Source: Corallococcus sp. NCRR
GTDB lineage: Bacteria > Myxococcota > Myxococcia > Myxococcales > Myxococcaceae
Direction of reading: 5' to 3'
DNA length: 64,000 nucleotides
NCBI RefSeq assembly: GCF_026965535.1
Contig: NZ_CP114039.1
Coordinates: 1,364,001-1,428,000 of the forward strand
In this document: one piece after another, positions 1 through 8,768 of the stretch
How positions within the stretch are numbered: position 1 is the stretch's first letter
Layout: each line of letters opens with the position of its first letter
Notes under the pieces: generated by a model
Told to the model about the DNA's origin: nothing
The model's input: only the letters and a program-made list of their open reading frames with translations
Database searches by the model: none
Position numbers and translations under genes: made by a program

Positions 1-2
1 AC

Positions 3-1136
3 GACCTGGAGCTGTCGGGCGAGTACCGGGGCGCGGCGCGGGTGCGCGCGCGCATCCAGCCGTTGCAGCGCGATTTGACGTTGCCGGTGGCGTTCCTGGG
101 CGGGTTCGCGGCGCTGGGGGCCATCTTCACGGCGGCGTGGGCGGCGCGCCGGCTGGCGCAGGGCGCGAGGGCGGTGGGGGCGTCACTGGACGCGCTGGTG
201 GAGGGCCGCGCGGCGCCGCCGCAGTGGGTGTCCACGGATGAGCTGGGGGATTTGTCCGCGCGCACGTGGCTGCTCTACGAACAATTGCAGGAGCTGCCCC
301 GGGCGCTGAGCTCGTCCGCGGGGCACCTGGCGAAGGCGGGCACGCGGCTGACGGAGGCGAGCGACCAGCAGAACCAGACGTTGTCTCGTCAGGCGTCCGC
401 CATCCATCAGGCGCGCACGACGGCGCAGGAGATCCAGCAGATGTCGAAGCTGGCGGCGAGCCGCGCGGGGAGCGTCCTGCAGGTGGCGGAGCGCGCCGCG
501 GCGATGGGCAAGCTGGGCGAGGAGTCACTGGCGGGCACGGAGCAGGGGCTCGACGACATCCGGGGCCTGACGCACGGCTTGAACCGGCAGGTGGTGGACC
601 TGGGCACGCGGGCCCGCGAGGTGGGCCGGGTGTCGGAGGTGGTGAAGTCGCTGGCGGACCAATCGCACATGCTGGCCATCAACGCGGCCATCGAGGCGAG
701 CCGCGCGGGCGAGCAGGGCCGGGGCTTCGCGGTGGTGGCGCGGCAGATGCGCGAGCTGGCGGACCAGTCCATCAAGGCGACGGGCCAGGTGCGCGGGCTG
801 CTGGAGGGCATGGAGACCGCCACGGGCGAAGCGGTGGTGACGGCGGACAAGAGCTCCGCGGGCGTGGAGGCGGCGCTGGTGCCGCTGCGCAAGAGCGGCG
901 AGCGGCTGCGGGAGCTGATCAAACTGACGCACGAGTCCGCGTCGGCGGTGCGGCAGATCGCCGAAGCGGTGGCGCAGCAGCACGCGGGCGTGGATCAGCT
1001 GTTCAGCGCGGTGAGTGAGATGGACGAGCTGATGGCCGCGACGCTGCGGCAGCTGGGCACGACGCAGGAAGCGGCGACGGCGGTGGCCCAGGCGACGGGG
1101 CAGGTGTCGGAGCTGGCGGAGCGGTACGTGTCGTAG
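3..1136 (+). CDS. Methyl-accepting chemotaxis protein (5' end outside window)
   Basis: The frame is open from base 3, and the only early start (GTG at 42) falls just before a membrane segment, so the N-terminal sensor half probably lies to the left of the window. The visible 377 residues show one hydrophobic segment (about visible residues 25-47), a HAMP-like stretch, and then a long coiled coil. The MCP hairpin tip [19 protein letters not shown] lies near visible residue 230, followed by ELADQSIKATGQVR. As an MCP it would send signals from the inner membrane to a CheA/CheW complex. There is no C-terminal pentapeptide for CheR docking. No che genes follow it directly, so its partner genes are either to the left or in the cluster starting at 5860. 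Confidence 0.9.
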   Translation, partial: DLELSGEYRGAARVRARIQPLQRDLTLPVAFLGGFAALGAIFTAAWAARRLAQGARAVGASLDALVEGRAAPPQWVSTDELGDLSARTWLLYEQLQELPRALSSSAGHLAKAGTRLTEASDQQNQTLSRQASAIHQARTTAQEIQQMSKLAASRAGSVLQVAERAAAMGKLGEESLAGTEQGLDDIRGLTHGLNRQVVDLGTRAREVGRVSEVVKSLADQSHMLAINAAIEASRAGEQGRGFAVVARQMRELADQSIKATGQVRGLLEGMETATGEAVVTADKSSAGVEAALVPLRKSGERLRELIKLTHESASAVRQIAEAVAQQHAGVDQLFSAVSEMDELMAATLRQLGTTQEAATAVAQATGQVSELAERYVS

Positions 1137-1302
1137 TCTGGCCTTCCGTCTGTCATTGCGTTAGCCTCCATCCCGGTCGAAAAACGGCGGACCGGTTCGG
1201 TGAGCCCCGGTCACTTCCATGGTGGAAGCACTTGTCCGTCTCCTTCGGGATTCAGGACCCACGGCCCTTCGAAGGCATTCGTGTGCCTTCGCGAGGTCCA
1301 CC

Positions 1303-1662
1303 ATGAAGCTGAACCACCTTGATCTGCAGGTCCCCGACGTCCAGGCCACCGCCCGCTTCTTCACGCGCTACTGCGGCTTCACGTCGCACGCGAAGAACCA
1401 TGACTCGCCCGCCATCGCCATGCTCGGCGGGACGGATGGCTTCGTGCTCATCCTCCAGCGCCGCAAGCGCGACTCCGACGTCTTCCCCGAGGACTTCCAC
1501 GTCGGCTTCCTCCAGGACTCCGAAGCCCCCGTGCTCGCCTTCCATGAGCGCGTGAAGGCGGACGGCCTGGAGGTGTCCGACGTCATCCGCAACAACCGGG
1601 GCACCCTCGTCTACTGCCGCGCCCCGGGCGGCATCCTCGTGGAGGTGAGCTGCCGCCCCTGA
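1303..1662 (+). CDS. VOC (glyoxalase/bleomycin resistance) family protein
   Basis: This 119-residue protein has the beta-alpha-beta-beta-beta layout of the vicinal oxygen chelate fold. It opens with KLNHLDLQVPDV, has a central FHVGF strand and ends with PGGILVEVSCRP, giving the usual His...His...Glu set of possible metal ligands. The ATG at 1303 is chosen over upstream in-frame starts because the fold begins exactly there. The substrate cannot be told. Two small inverted repeats lie upstream (arms 1173-1178/1190-1195 and 1214-1219/1223-1228) and could be control elements. The gene is convergent with the nucleotidyltransferase gene, with only 7 bases between the stops. Confidence 0.85.
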   Translation: MKLNHLDLQVPDVQATARFFTRYCGFTSHAKNHDSPAIAMLGGTDGFVLILQRRKRDSDVFPEDFHVGFLQDSEAPVLAFHERVKADGLEVSDVIRNNRGTLVYCRAPGGILVEVSCRP

Positions 1663-1669
1663 CAAAGGG

Positions 1670-2566
1670 TCAGCCGGTGCGCCGCGAAGGGGGCTCTTCC
1701 CGGGACGTGGACCTCCACTCCCGGGAGTGCCAGTCGAGTTGCTGGGGACGCGGCAGCTTCCATTCGAGCTGATGCACCCGGGGCAGCTCGACGGGCCTCG
1801 GCCGCGTGGCCGTCACCTTCCGGCTCACGATCCGGGTCAGGCGCATCAACTGGTCCCGGTCGAGCCGGACGCGGCCGTAGTGGGAGCGCTGGATGGCTTC
1901 CAGTTCGGCCGCGTCGATGCGGGAGCCATGATGGGCGATGTACTGCGCCAGCCGAGGCCCCAGCGCGTAGTGGAGCTTCCTCGCCGTGAGCAGGGACCGG
2001 ACCACACAGAGGCCCTCGTAGGGGTTCTCCTCCAGGTTGATTTCGAGCACCTGCTCGCGCACCGCACGGAAGAAAGCGTCTCCGTACACCTGGCGCGCAC
2101 GCCCTTTCCGGGTGTCCAGCTCCGCGGCGACGGCCTCCACGTTGAGGAAGGTCGTCCTCGGCAGGTGCGCGAAGTCCCCTCCGGGAACAAGCCTCTGCTG
2201 GAAGGCCCACGTGGACTCCAGGGTCCAGATGTCCACCGGGAGCTTCTGGACCTGGAGCCGCAACCCCCCGAACCGGTTGACCCGGACCAACTCCCGAGAG
2301 AACGCCTCCCGGAGCGCATCCCCCGTCGCCCCCGCCACCACCAGGTCGACGTCCCGGGGCGCCGCCGTCGCCGACACGGCCAGCAGGTCCCTCAACGTGC
2401 CGCCAAAGACGAAGACCTGCCAGTCATGCTCCCGGAAGACGTCCAGGAGCGTCCGCATCGCCCCATGCCAGGGATGCGGCACGCGGGTGACGAAGTCGCT
2501 CAGACGCCTGCGCAGGACCCCCACGGGATCGTGGATGACCGCGCTATCCGTGGGTGAGCCGCGCAT
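1670..2566 (-). CDS. Nucleotidyltransferase of the poly(A) polymerase/CCA-adding type, truncated form
   Basis: This 298-residue protein carries the pol-beta nucleotidyltransferase signature GGTLRDLL (residues 55-62) followed by RDVDLVV with Asp72 and Asp74 as likely metal ligands. This spacing is that of the head domain of CCA-adding enzymes and poly(A) polymerases. It is shorter than the usual 400-plus residues, and the long C-terminal RNA-binding part is missing, replaced by a basic tail rich in Arg and Pro, so a housekeeping CCA role is unlikely. Its start overlaps the stop of the dNTP triphosphohydrolase gene by 23 bases, so the two are translationally coupled. The pairing suggests a joint function in nucleotide metabolism or defence. 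That is inference; the target is unknown. Confidence 0.75.
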   Translation of the reverse strand: MRGSPTDSAVIHDPVGVLRRRLSDFVTRVPHPWHGAMRTLLDVFREHDWQVFVFGGTLRDLLAVSATAAPRDVDLVVAGATGDALREAFSRELVRVNRFGGLRLQVQKLPVDIWTLESTWAFQQRLVPGGDFAHLPRTTFLNVEAVAAELDTRKGRARQVYGDAFFRAVREQVLEINLEENPYEGLCVVRSLLTARKLHYALGPRLAQYIAHHGSRIDAAELEAIQRSHYGRVRLDRDQLMRLTRIVSRKVTATRPRPVELPRVHQLEWKLPRPQQLDWHSREWRSTSREEPPSRRTG

Positions 2567-3992
2567 GGAGGTCGCAAGCGAAGGTGTCTGTCATTCCACA
2601 GACGTAGTCAGTCACCAACTGATAGCGGTGGTACAGCGGAGGGAGGCTCGGGTTCTTGCAGGCGGATTCGAACGCGGTCCGGTAGTTCCTCGACAGCAGG
2701 TTGTAGACCTTGCCTTCAGGGCTCTTGTTGAACTTCTTCCAGGCTTTGCTTGTGGTGTCCACCGGGTCCGGACATCCCTGAGCCCCCTCCCAGAAGATGT
2801 CCATCAATCCGTGGATGACACGGCGGCCCAGGGTCTCCAGGCGGAGCGTCTCCGGGGCGTTGTAGACGTGTTCGCGCCCGAACTTCTTGCACACCTCGAT
2901 GAGGCGGGCCGCCCCACTGGCATTGATGAGGTCGCCCTGTGTCAGCGCCTCTCCCTGCATGAGCCGGGCGTAGTGCCGCCGGAAGGCCGCGAGGACCTCC
3001 TTCTTGGCCTCGCCGATGACCAGGGTCCGGAAGTGCTGCGCGAGGGCTTCGTCCTGAGCCCGCCCTGCCAGCGGCGTGTCCGCTTTCTCGATGTACTCAT
3101 GGACACTCTTGAGGATGCGCTGCGCCATGCCCGAATCGTCGTTCCCCTCCAGGAAGGCTTCGACCTCGTGCCAGCTCACGATGCCCTTCTTCACTCCATC
3201 CTCGAGGTCCACGGTCGCGTAGACCATGTCGTCACAGGCCTCGACGAGGTACGCGATGGGGTTGCGCGCAGCGCCCGTTCCGGTGAGCGACCGAACCCTG
3301 TCCACGAGGGGCTGCTCCGAGGCGAAATAACCGGGCTTCTTCCTGTCGGCGGGCCCCGTGTCGGACGTCTCATCCGAAGCGGCCGTGTATTTCATCGCGG
3401 CCGACAGCGTGCCCACCGTCAGGTTCAGCCCGTAGGAGTCCGCGAGCAGTTGAAGGCGCGACACGATGCGCAGCGTCTGGGCGTTTCCTTCGAACCGCAA
3501 GAAATCACTCCGGAGCTGGCCGTCACGTCCAGGAGCCGTCTTCGTCCCAGGGTAGAGCCCCTGGCCCGTCTCGCCGAAGCGCTTCTTGAACCAGCTGCTG
3601 ATGGCCTCCTCGCCCGCATGACCGAATGGAGGGTTTCCCAGGTCGTGAATGAGGCCGCACGTCGCCGCGATGGCTTCAATGTCGAGGACCCGTTGGCTGG
3701 AATCGATGTGGCCCTCGCGCCACATCCAACGGGCCGCGCCACGCGCGAGCCCCCGGGCCAATGTCGACACCTCCAGCGAATGCGTCAGGCGCGTCCGGAC
3801 CGCGTCGTTCGGATCCAGCGGAAACACCTGGGTCTTGTCCTTCAGGCGCCGGACCGGTGTGGAGAAGACCGTCCGGTCATAATCCCTATCGAACTCGGTC
3901 CGGCCATCGTCCTCCAGCGGCGCGGAGGCCCGTCCACCCATGGCCTCGCGGATCCGCGTGTCACACAGCAAGGTCTTCCAATCCAGCCCCAT
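2544..3992 (-). CDS. dNTP triphosphohydrolase (dGTPase-like, HD superfamily)
   Basis: The 482-residue protein has the dGTPase HD-domain layout: TRLTHSLEVS with His71, GLIHDLGNPPFGHAGEE with His116-Asp117, and a later CDDMVYATVDLEDG block supplying the last metal-binding Asp. This family splits dNTPs into deoxynucleoside and triphosphate. Some members (known in Escherichia and Shewanella) block phages by draining dGTP. The ATG at 3992 follows a purine-rich AGGGGGG ribosome site. It precedes and overlaps the nucleotidyltransferase gene, forming a two-gene operon 74 bases downstream of crtI on the same strand. Housekeeping or defence cannot be decided by sequence alone. Confidence 0.85.
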   Translation of the reverse strand: MGLDWKTLLCDTRIREAMGGRASAPLEDDGRTEFDRDYDRTVFSTPVRRLKDKTQVFPLDPNDAVRTRLTHSLEVSTLARGLARGAARWMWREGHIDSSQRVLDIEAIAATCGLIHDLGNPPFGHAGEEAISSWFKKRFGETGQGLYPGTKTAPGRDGQLRSDFLRFEGNAQTLRIVSRLQLLADSYGLNLTVGTLSAAMKYTAASDETSDTGPADRKKPGYFASEQPLVDRVRSLTGTGAARNPIAYLVEACDDMVYATVDLEDGVKKGIVSWHEVEAFLEGNDDSGMAQRILKSVHEYIEKADTPLAGRAQDEALAQHFRTLVIGEAKKEVLAAFRRHYARLMQGEALTQGDLINASGAARLIEVCKKFGREHVYNAPETLRLETLGRRVIHGLMDIFWEGAQGCPDPVDTTSKAWKKFNKSPEGKVYNLLSRNYRTAFESACKNPSLPPLYHRYQLVTDYVCGMTDTFACDLHARLTHG

Positions 3993-4066
3993 GATGTCCC
4001 CCCTGCTTCGACGATGTCGCCGAACCTAGCGGGGAGGTCTGACATGGGATGACCCGGCGCGCCCCT

Positions 4067-5647
4067 TCAGCCGCTCCGCGCCACGCGGAGCGGCTCGTCG
4101 CCGACATCTTCCATCGGCGGCACGTACGGCCAGCCCTTCAGCGGACCCTTGCCGGCTTCACGCGTGAGGTAGTCCGCCGCGATGTTCGCGCTCTCCATGA
4201 TGGTCAACAGCCCGCTTCCCGGGTGCGTCCCGCCGCCCACGAAGTACAGCCCCTCCACCTGCGCGTTCTTCACGCGGGGCCGCAGCGGGCCCAGTTGCAT
4301 CCAGGTGTGCGACAGGTTGAACACCGCGCCCCGGAACACATTGAAGTCGTCCCTCCACGTCTCCGCCGTGAAGTAGCGCTCCGCCTTCACGTGCTCGCGC
4401 AGGTTCTTGATGCCCACCTTCTCCAGCATCTTCGGGATGCGCTCGCGCAGCGCCGCCTCCGTCTTCGCCCAGTCCACCGGGCGCGCCGTGTTGGGCGTGG
4501 GCACCAGCACGTACAGCGTGGAGTGCCCCTTCGGTGCTCCCGTGCCGTCCGTCACCCCCGGGTTGCACACGTAGAAGGGCGGGTCGTCCACGTCCACCGT
4601 GCGGTCCTCCAGCGCGTCCTTGTCCGTGCGCCTCGCGCTCTCCGACAGGTAGATGAGGTGGTGCGGCAGGTCCGCGTACGTCGTGTCCACCCCGTAGTAC
4701 GCCATGAACGTGCTGCACGAATACTTCGCCCGCTCCAGCGCCCCGTCCGACAGCCGCGTGCCCTCGCGCAGCTCCGGCGCCAAGAGCTTCTGCGCCGCGT
4801 ACGCCAGGTCCGCGTTCACCACCACCGCGTCCGCGTCCAGTGCCTCGCCATTCGCGAGCTTCACGCCCACCGCGCGCCCGGCCTCCGTGCGCACCTGCTC
4901 CACCGCCGTGCCCATCCGGAACGTCACGCCCAGGTCCTGGGCGCACTTCATCATGCCTCGCGCCAGCTCCCGGAACCCGCCCTGCACGTGCCACACGCCG
5001 AAGCACAGCTCGATGAACGGAATCACGCTGAACACCGAGGAGCACGTCGTCGGGTGCAGCCCCAGGTACTTGGACGGATACGCCAGCGCGTACGTCATCC
5101 GGTCGTCGTGGAAGAACGAGTCCAGCTGCCGGTAGAGCGTCTGCCACGGCTTGAAGCGCAGCGTGGGCGCGAGCCGCCAGGGCGCGTAGTAGTCCAGGCT
5201 GCCCGCGTTCGTGCAGATGAACTTCTCGTACGCGAGCGCGTACTTGCGCCGCCCGTCCTCCATCCACTCCTGGAGCGCGCGCCCCTTCCCCGCGCCGAAC
5301 TTCTCCAGGTCCTGGCCCATCCGCTCCAGGTCCTTGCGCGTGTCCAGGTGCGTGCCGTCCCAGAAGTGCACGCGAGTGTTCGGGTCCACCGGCACCAGCG
5401 TGACGTAGTCCTCCAGCCGCTTCCCCGAGCGCCAGAAGATCTGCTTCAGGATGCCCGGCAGTTGGAGGATGGACGGGCCGGTGTCCACCGCGTACTCGCC
5501 GCCCTCCCCCAGCGTGAGCCCCTTCATCCGGCCGCCGGGCACCGGGTCCTTCTCCACCACGGTGACCCGGAAGCCCTGCCCCGCGAGGTTGATGGCGGCC
5601 GTCAGGCCCCCCGGGCCCGCGCCCACGACGATGACGTGCTGAACCAT
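4067..5647 (-). CDS. crtI: Phytoene desaturase family FAD enzyme (CrtI, CarC-like)
   Basis: The 526-residue protein begins with the FAD/NAD Rossmann motif VVGAGPGGLTAAINLAGQGF (residues 7-26), continues with EKDPVPGGRM, and ends with the carotenoid desaturase signature GLYFVGGGTHPGSGLLTIM. CrtI enzymes introduce double bonds into phytoene on the way to lycopene, at the membrane surface. The start at 5647 is chosen because the Rossmann strand begins four residues later; longer in-frame starts add only Arg/Gly/Pro-rich sequence. In Myxococcus xanthus one of two such desaturases (carC/CrtIb) lies apart from the main carotenoid cluster. This isolated gene with no other crt neighbours fits that pattern, but orthology is inference. 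Confidence 0.88.
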   Translation of the reverse strand: MVQHVIVVGAGPGGLTAAINLAGQGFRVTVVEKDPVPGGRMKGLTLGEGGEYAVDTGPSILQLPGILKQIFWRSGKRLEDYVTLVPVDPNTRVHFWDGTHLDTRKDLERMGQDLEKFGAGKGRALQEWMEDGRRKYALAYEKFICTNAGSLDYYAPWRLAPTLRFKPWQTLYRQLDSFFHDDRMTYALAYPSKYLGLHPTTCSSVFSVIPFIELCFGVWHVQGGFRELARGMMKCAQDLGVTFRMGTAVEQVRTEAGRAVGVKLANGEALDADAVVVNADLAYAAQKLLAPELREGTRLSDGALERAKYSCSTFMAYYGVDTTYADLPHHLIYLSESARRTDKDALEDRTVDVDDPPFYVCNPGVTDGTGAPKGHSTLYVLVPTPNTARPVDWAKTEAALRERIPKMLEKVGIKNLREHVKAERYFTAETWRDDFNVFRGAVFNLSHTWMQLGPLRPRVKNAQVEGLYFVGGGTHPGSGLLTIMESANIAADYLTREAGKGPLKGWPYVPPMEDVGDEPLRVARSG

Positions 5648-5859
5648 GTGCCTCACGATGCCCGGCCCCATGCCGCCTGGCGACTGTCCCTTGAGGACGG
5701 CCCGCACGAAAAAGCGTTTCCTTCCGGGACTCCGGGCGGCCCGCCGGGCGTTGGCTCCAGGCCGACCCGCTCCTTCTCCTTCGGAGCGTTCTCTGGAAGA
5801 CGGGCCAACATCCTGAATCCCCAGGGTGCCCGGCCTCCTGTAGCCTGCGACGCGCATCC

Positions 5860-6345
5860 ATGAATCCCCCCTCGGAGGCCCGCCCACAGGAAGTCCTGCT
5901 GTTCACCCTGGAGCGGCAGCGCTACGGCCTGCCCGTGGAGGACGTGCGCGAGCTGGTGCGCGCCGCGCGCCTCACGCCCCTGCCCCGGGCCCCAGACGTG
6001 GTGGAGGGCCTGCTCAACCTGCGCGGGGAGCTCTTGCCCGTGCTGGACCTGCGCCGCCGCTTCCGCCACCCCGCTCGCGCCCTGTCCCCCATGGACCACT
6101 TCATCGTCGCCTCCGCCGGTGGCCGGGTGGTGGCGATGCGCGTGGACCGGGCGGAAGGACTCCACGCCGTCACCCCCGGGGAGTGGGACCCGTCCCCCCG
6201 GGAGCTGCCGGGCGTGGGGTTCGTGGCCGGGGCCGCGAAGCTCACGGACGGACTGGTGCTCGTGCACGACCTGCGCTCCTTCCTCTCCGAGGCGGAGGCC
6301 CTGCAACTCGACAGCGCGCTCGGAGCCCGTCCGGAGCCTGCTTGA
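5860..6345 (+). CDS. cheW: CheW chemotaxis coupling protein
   Basis: This 161-residue CheW-fold protein has the usual blocks: LLFTLERQRYGLPVEDVREL at the N-terminus, the LNLRGELLPVLDLRRRF motif in the middle and LVLVHDLRSFL near the end. CheW couples MCPs to CheA. It is the first gene of a six-gene operon (cheW, cheR, cheW, mcp, cheA-cheY, cheB) that runs divergently from crtI across a 212-base gap. Its stop overlaps the TTG start of cheR. Confidence 0.93.
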   Translation: MNPPSEARPQEVLLFTLERQRYGLPVEDVRELVRAARLTPLPRAPDVVEGLLNLRGELLPVLDLRRRFRHPARALSPMDHFIVASAGGRVVAMRVDRAEGLHAVTPGEWDPSPRELPGVGFVAGAAKLTDGLVLVHDLRSFLSEAEALQLDSALGARPEPA

Positions 6346-8141
6346 TTGGCGGCGTCCTCCCCCCGGGCTTCAAGGAGGTGCTCGCCCTGGTGGAGGAGCG
6401 CGCGGGGCTCGCCGCGCCCAGCTGCCTGGCCGCCGCGCTGGAAGGGATCCAGCGCGCCATGGCCCGCGCCAACCAGGAGGACGTGGAGGCCTACCTGCGC
6501 GAGCTGTCGTTCAACAGCGCGCTCATGGACGACCTGCTCACCGAGCTCACCATCGGGGAGACGTACTTCTTCCGCACCCACGAGCACTTCGACCACCTGC
6601 GCCGCGAGGTGCTGCCGGAGCTGCGCGAGCGCCAGGGGCCGGACCACCTGCTGCGCGCGTGGAGCGCGGCGTGCTCCTCCGGGGAAGAGCCCTACTCCAT
6701 CGCCGCGCTGCTGATGACCGAGGGGTGGGAAGAGCGCATGACGGTGCGCGCGACGGACGTGTCGCGCACGGCGCTCCAGCGCGCCCAGCAGGCCCGCTAC
6801 ACGGACTGGTCCCTGCGCGGCCCCTCCGCGGACCGCATGCGCCCCCACCTCAAGCAGGAGGGCCGCTTCTACCTGCTGTCGCAGGAGGTGAAGCGCCACG
6901 TGCAGCTGGGCTACCTCAACCTGGCGCTGGAGACGTGGCCCTCCGCGGAGAGCGGCCTCTGGCAGATGGACGTCATCTTCTGCCGCAACGTCCTCATCTA
7001 CTTCAACCGCGCCACCATCGAGGGCGTGGCGCGCAGGCTCCATGCGTCGCTGAATGACGGCGGGTACCTGTTCACGGGGCCGTCGGATCCGCCGCTCGGG
7101 GACTACGCGCCGTTCGAGCCCGTCCTCACGGAGTGGGGCGTGCTGTACCGCAAGCCCCTGGCCGGCGCGAACGCCGGGCACTTCGTCCCGCTCCAGCCCC
7201 TGGCGCCGCTGCGCGCGGATGGCACGCCCTTCCCCGTGGCCACGCCGGGGGCGGCCTCCGGCGGACGTCCCGGCTCCGGTTCGTTCCCCGCGCCGCCAGG
7301 GGCCCGGCCGCCTCCGGCGGGAGGTGCCGGAGGCGCCGCGCCGGGGACGCTCGCCGCCGGGATGCCCGCGACGGCCGGAGCGGCTGGCGCGACCGGGGGT
7401 GTCTCCCCGCCGTGGACGTCCGGGCTCGCGGGAGCGGGGACCGGCGCGCCGGCTCCGGGGACCGGCCCCCACGGCGCTCCGGAGCTCGGACGTTTCGGCG
7501 GTGCGCCCGCTCCGGGCCTCGGGACTCCGGGCGGCGGTGCGCCCCTGCCGGGGGGAGCCCGCTCCGGCGCCGCTCCCGCTTCGGGGACACCGGCGGGCCG
7601 CACCGGGGATGCGTCCACTTCGGGCACGCGGACCCGCTTCACGCTCAGCGTGGAGGCCCTGGAGGCCGTGCGGGTGGCGCTGGCCCGGGGCGACTGGCGC
7701 GAGGCGGCCCGGCGGGCGGGGGCCCAATCCGCCGACCCGGAGGGCGCCCTGGCCGCGGTTCGTGCACTGGCCAACCTGGACCCGCGCGCGGCGCTGTTCG
7801 CCTGCGAGGAGGCTTCGGTTCGTCACCCACTGGTCGCCGGTCTGCGGTATCTGGAGGCCTTGCTGCTCCTGGGGCAGTCGCGGCTGGCCGACGCGGAGAA
7901 GTCCGCCCGGCAGGCGCTCTACCTGGAGCCGGGGCTCGCGGTGGGCCACCTGCTCCTGGGCCACGTGCTGCGCCGGCAGGACCAGTCCGCCGCCGCCGCC
8001 CGGGCCTACCGCGAGGCGGAAGGGCTGTGCCGGAAGCTGTCGCCAGAGGCGCTGGTGCCGCTGGCGGAAGGTGAGCGGGCCGGGGCGCTGGCGGACGTGG
8101 CCCGCGCGGAGTGGCGGCGCCTGGAGCAGACCGAAGTCTAA
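6342..8141 (+). CDS. cheR: CheR methyltransferase with C-terminal TPR domain (FrzF-like)
   Basis: This SAM-dependent MCP glutamate methyltransferase has 599 residues. The CheR core fills about residues 1-285, with ELTIGETYFFR, the SAM loop WSAACSSGEEPYSIAALL and FCRNVLIYF. A Gly/Pro/Ala-rich linker of about 140 residues follows (7200-7620), then TPR-like helices to the end. TPR-tailed CheR proteins such as FrzF use the repeats to select the methylation site. The TTG start at 6342 is chosen because it overlaps the cheW stop as TTGA and sits five bases after GGAG (6333-6336). The next option, GTG at 6378, would cut into the family's N-terminal helix. Confidence 0.88.
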   Translation: MIGGVLPPGFKEVLALVEERAGLAAPSCLAAALEGIQRAMARANQEDVEAYLRELSFNSALMDDLLTELTIGETYFFRTHEHFDHLRREVLPELRERQGPDHLLRAWSAACSSGEEPYSIAALLMTEGWEERMTVRATDVSRTALQRAQQARYTDWSLRGPSADRMRPHLKQEGRFYLLSQEVKRHVQLGYLNLALETWPSAESGLWQMDVIFCRNVLIYFNRATIEGVARRLHASLNDGGYLFTGPSDPPLGDYAPFEPVLTEWGVLYRKPLAGANAGHFVPLQPLAPLRADGTPFPVATPGAASGGRPGSGSFPAPPGARPPPAGGAGGAAPGTLAAGMPATAGAAGATGGVSPPWTSGLAGAGTGAPAPGTGPHGAPELGRFGGAPAPGLGTPGGGAPLPGGARSGAAPASGTPAGRTGDASTSGTRTRFTLSVEALEAVRVALARGDWREAARRAGAQSADPEGALAAVRALANLDPRAALFACEEASVRHPLVAGLRYLEALLLLGQSRLADAEKSARQALYLEPGLAVGHLLLGHVLRRQDQSAAAARAYREAEGLCRKLSPEALVPLAEGERAGALADVARAEWRRLEQTEV

Positions 8142-8153
8142 AGAGGCGAGCGG

Positions 8154-8768
8154 ATGGCGAAGCGCGAGGGAAACATCGACTGGGACAAGGCCCGGGCCCG
8201 GCTGGAAGCGCTGGAGCGCGCCACCGAGGCACGCGACACCTTCACCGACGACGCGGCCCGCGAAGCGCTCGACGCGCGCGCCCTCTTGCTGGCCCGCCCG
8301 CCGGAAGTCCCCGTGCTGCCCGGCAGCCAGCGGGAGATGGTCCGCTTCAAGGCCGCGGGCCAGACGTATGCCCTGGAGTCGCGCTTCATCCTGGAGGTTA
8401 TGCGCGCGCCGGAGCTCACCCTGCTGCCGGGCGCGCCGCCGCTCTTGCGCGGCCTGACGCTGCTGCGCGGCGAGGTGCTGCCGGTGGTGGAGCTGGCGCC
8501 GCTGTTCGGCCGGCCCGCGGCGCAGGGCACCGGCCCCGTGCTGGTGGTGGGAGTGGCCCGCGCGGAGCTGGGCCTGCGCACGGATGAGGTGATGGAGGTG
8601 ATGGTGCTGACGGGCACGGACCTGTTGCCCGCGCCCCCCTCCCTGGAAGAGGAAGCGGGCGCGCTGGTGTCCGGCGTCAGCCCCGACGGCACGCTCGTCC
8701 TGGAGGGAGAGGCCCTCCTCGCCGACGAGCGTCTCGTGTTCGAGCTTTCCGAAGAAGGAGTCGCATGA
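8154..8768 (+). CDS. cheW: CheW-like protein with N-terminal extension
   Basis: This is a second CheW-fold protein of 204 residues. The fold starts near residue 60 with [19 protein letters not shown] and continues with [18 protein letters not shown]. The first 55 residues are charged and helical ([19 protein letters not shown]), unlike a standard CheW. It may bridge or compete with the first CheW, as the FrzA/FrzB pair does in the Frz system; that comparison is inference. It lies 12 bases after cheR and overlaps the mcp start by four bases (ATGA). Confidence 0.88.
   Translation: MAKREGNIDWDKARARLEALERATEARDTFTDDAAREALDARALLLARPPEVPVLPGSQREMVRFKAAGQTYALESRFILEVMRAPELTLLPGAPPLLRGLTLLRGEVLPVVELAPLFGRPAAQGTGPVLVVGVARAELGLRTDEVMEVMVLTGTDLLPAPPSLEEEAGALVSGVSPDGTLVLEGEALLADERLVFELSEEGVA

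Noticed and set aside
2037-4052. 671-codon plus-strand frame over the dGTPase and nucleotidyltransferase genes
   Set aside because: The minus-strand frames have clear HD and nucleotidyltransferase motifs; the plus frame has none.
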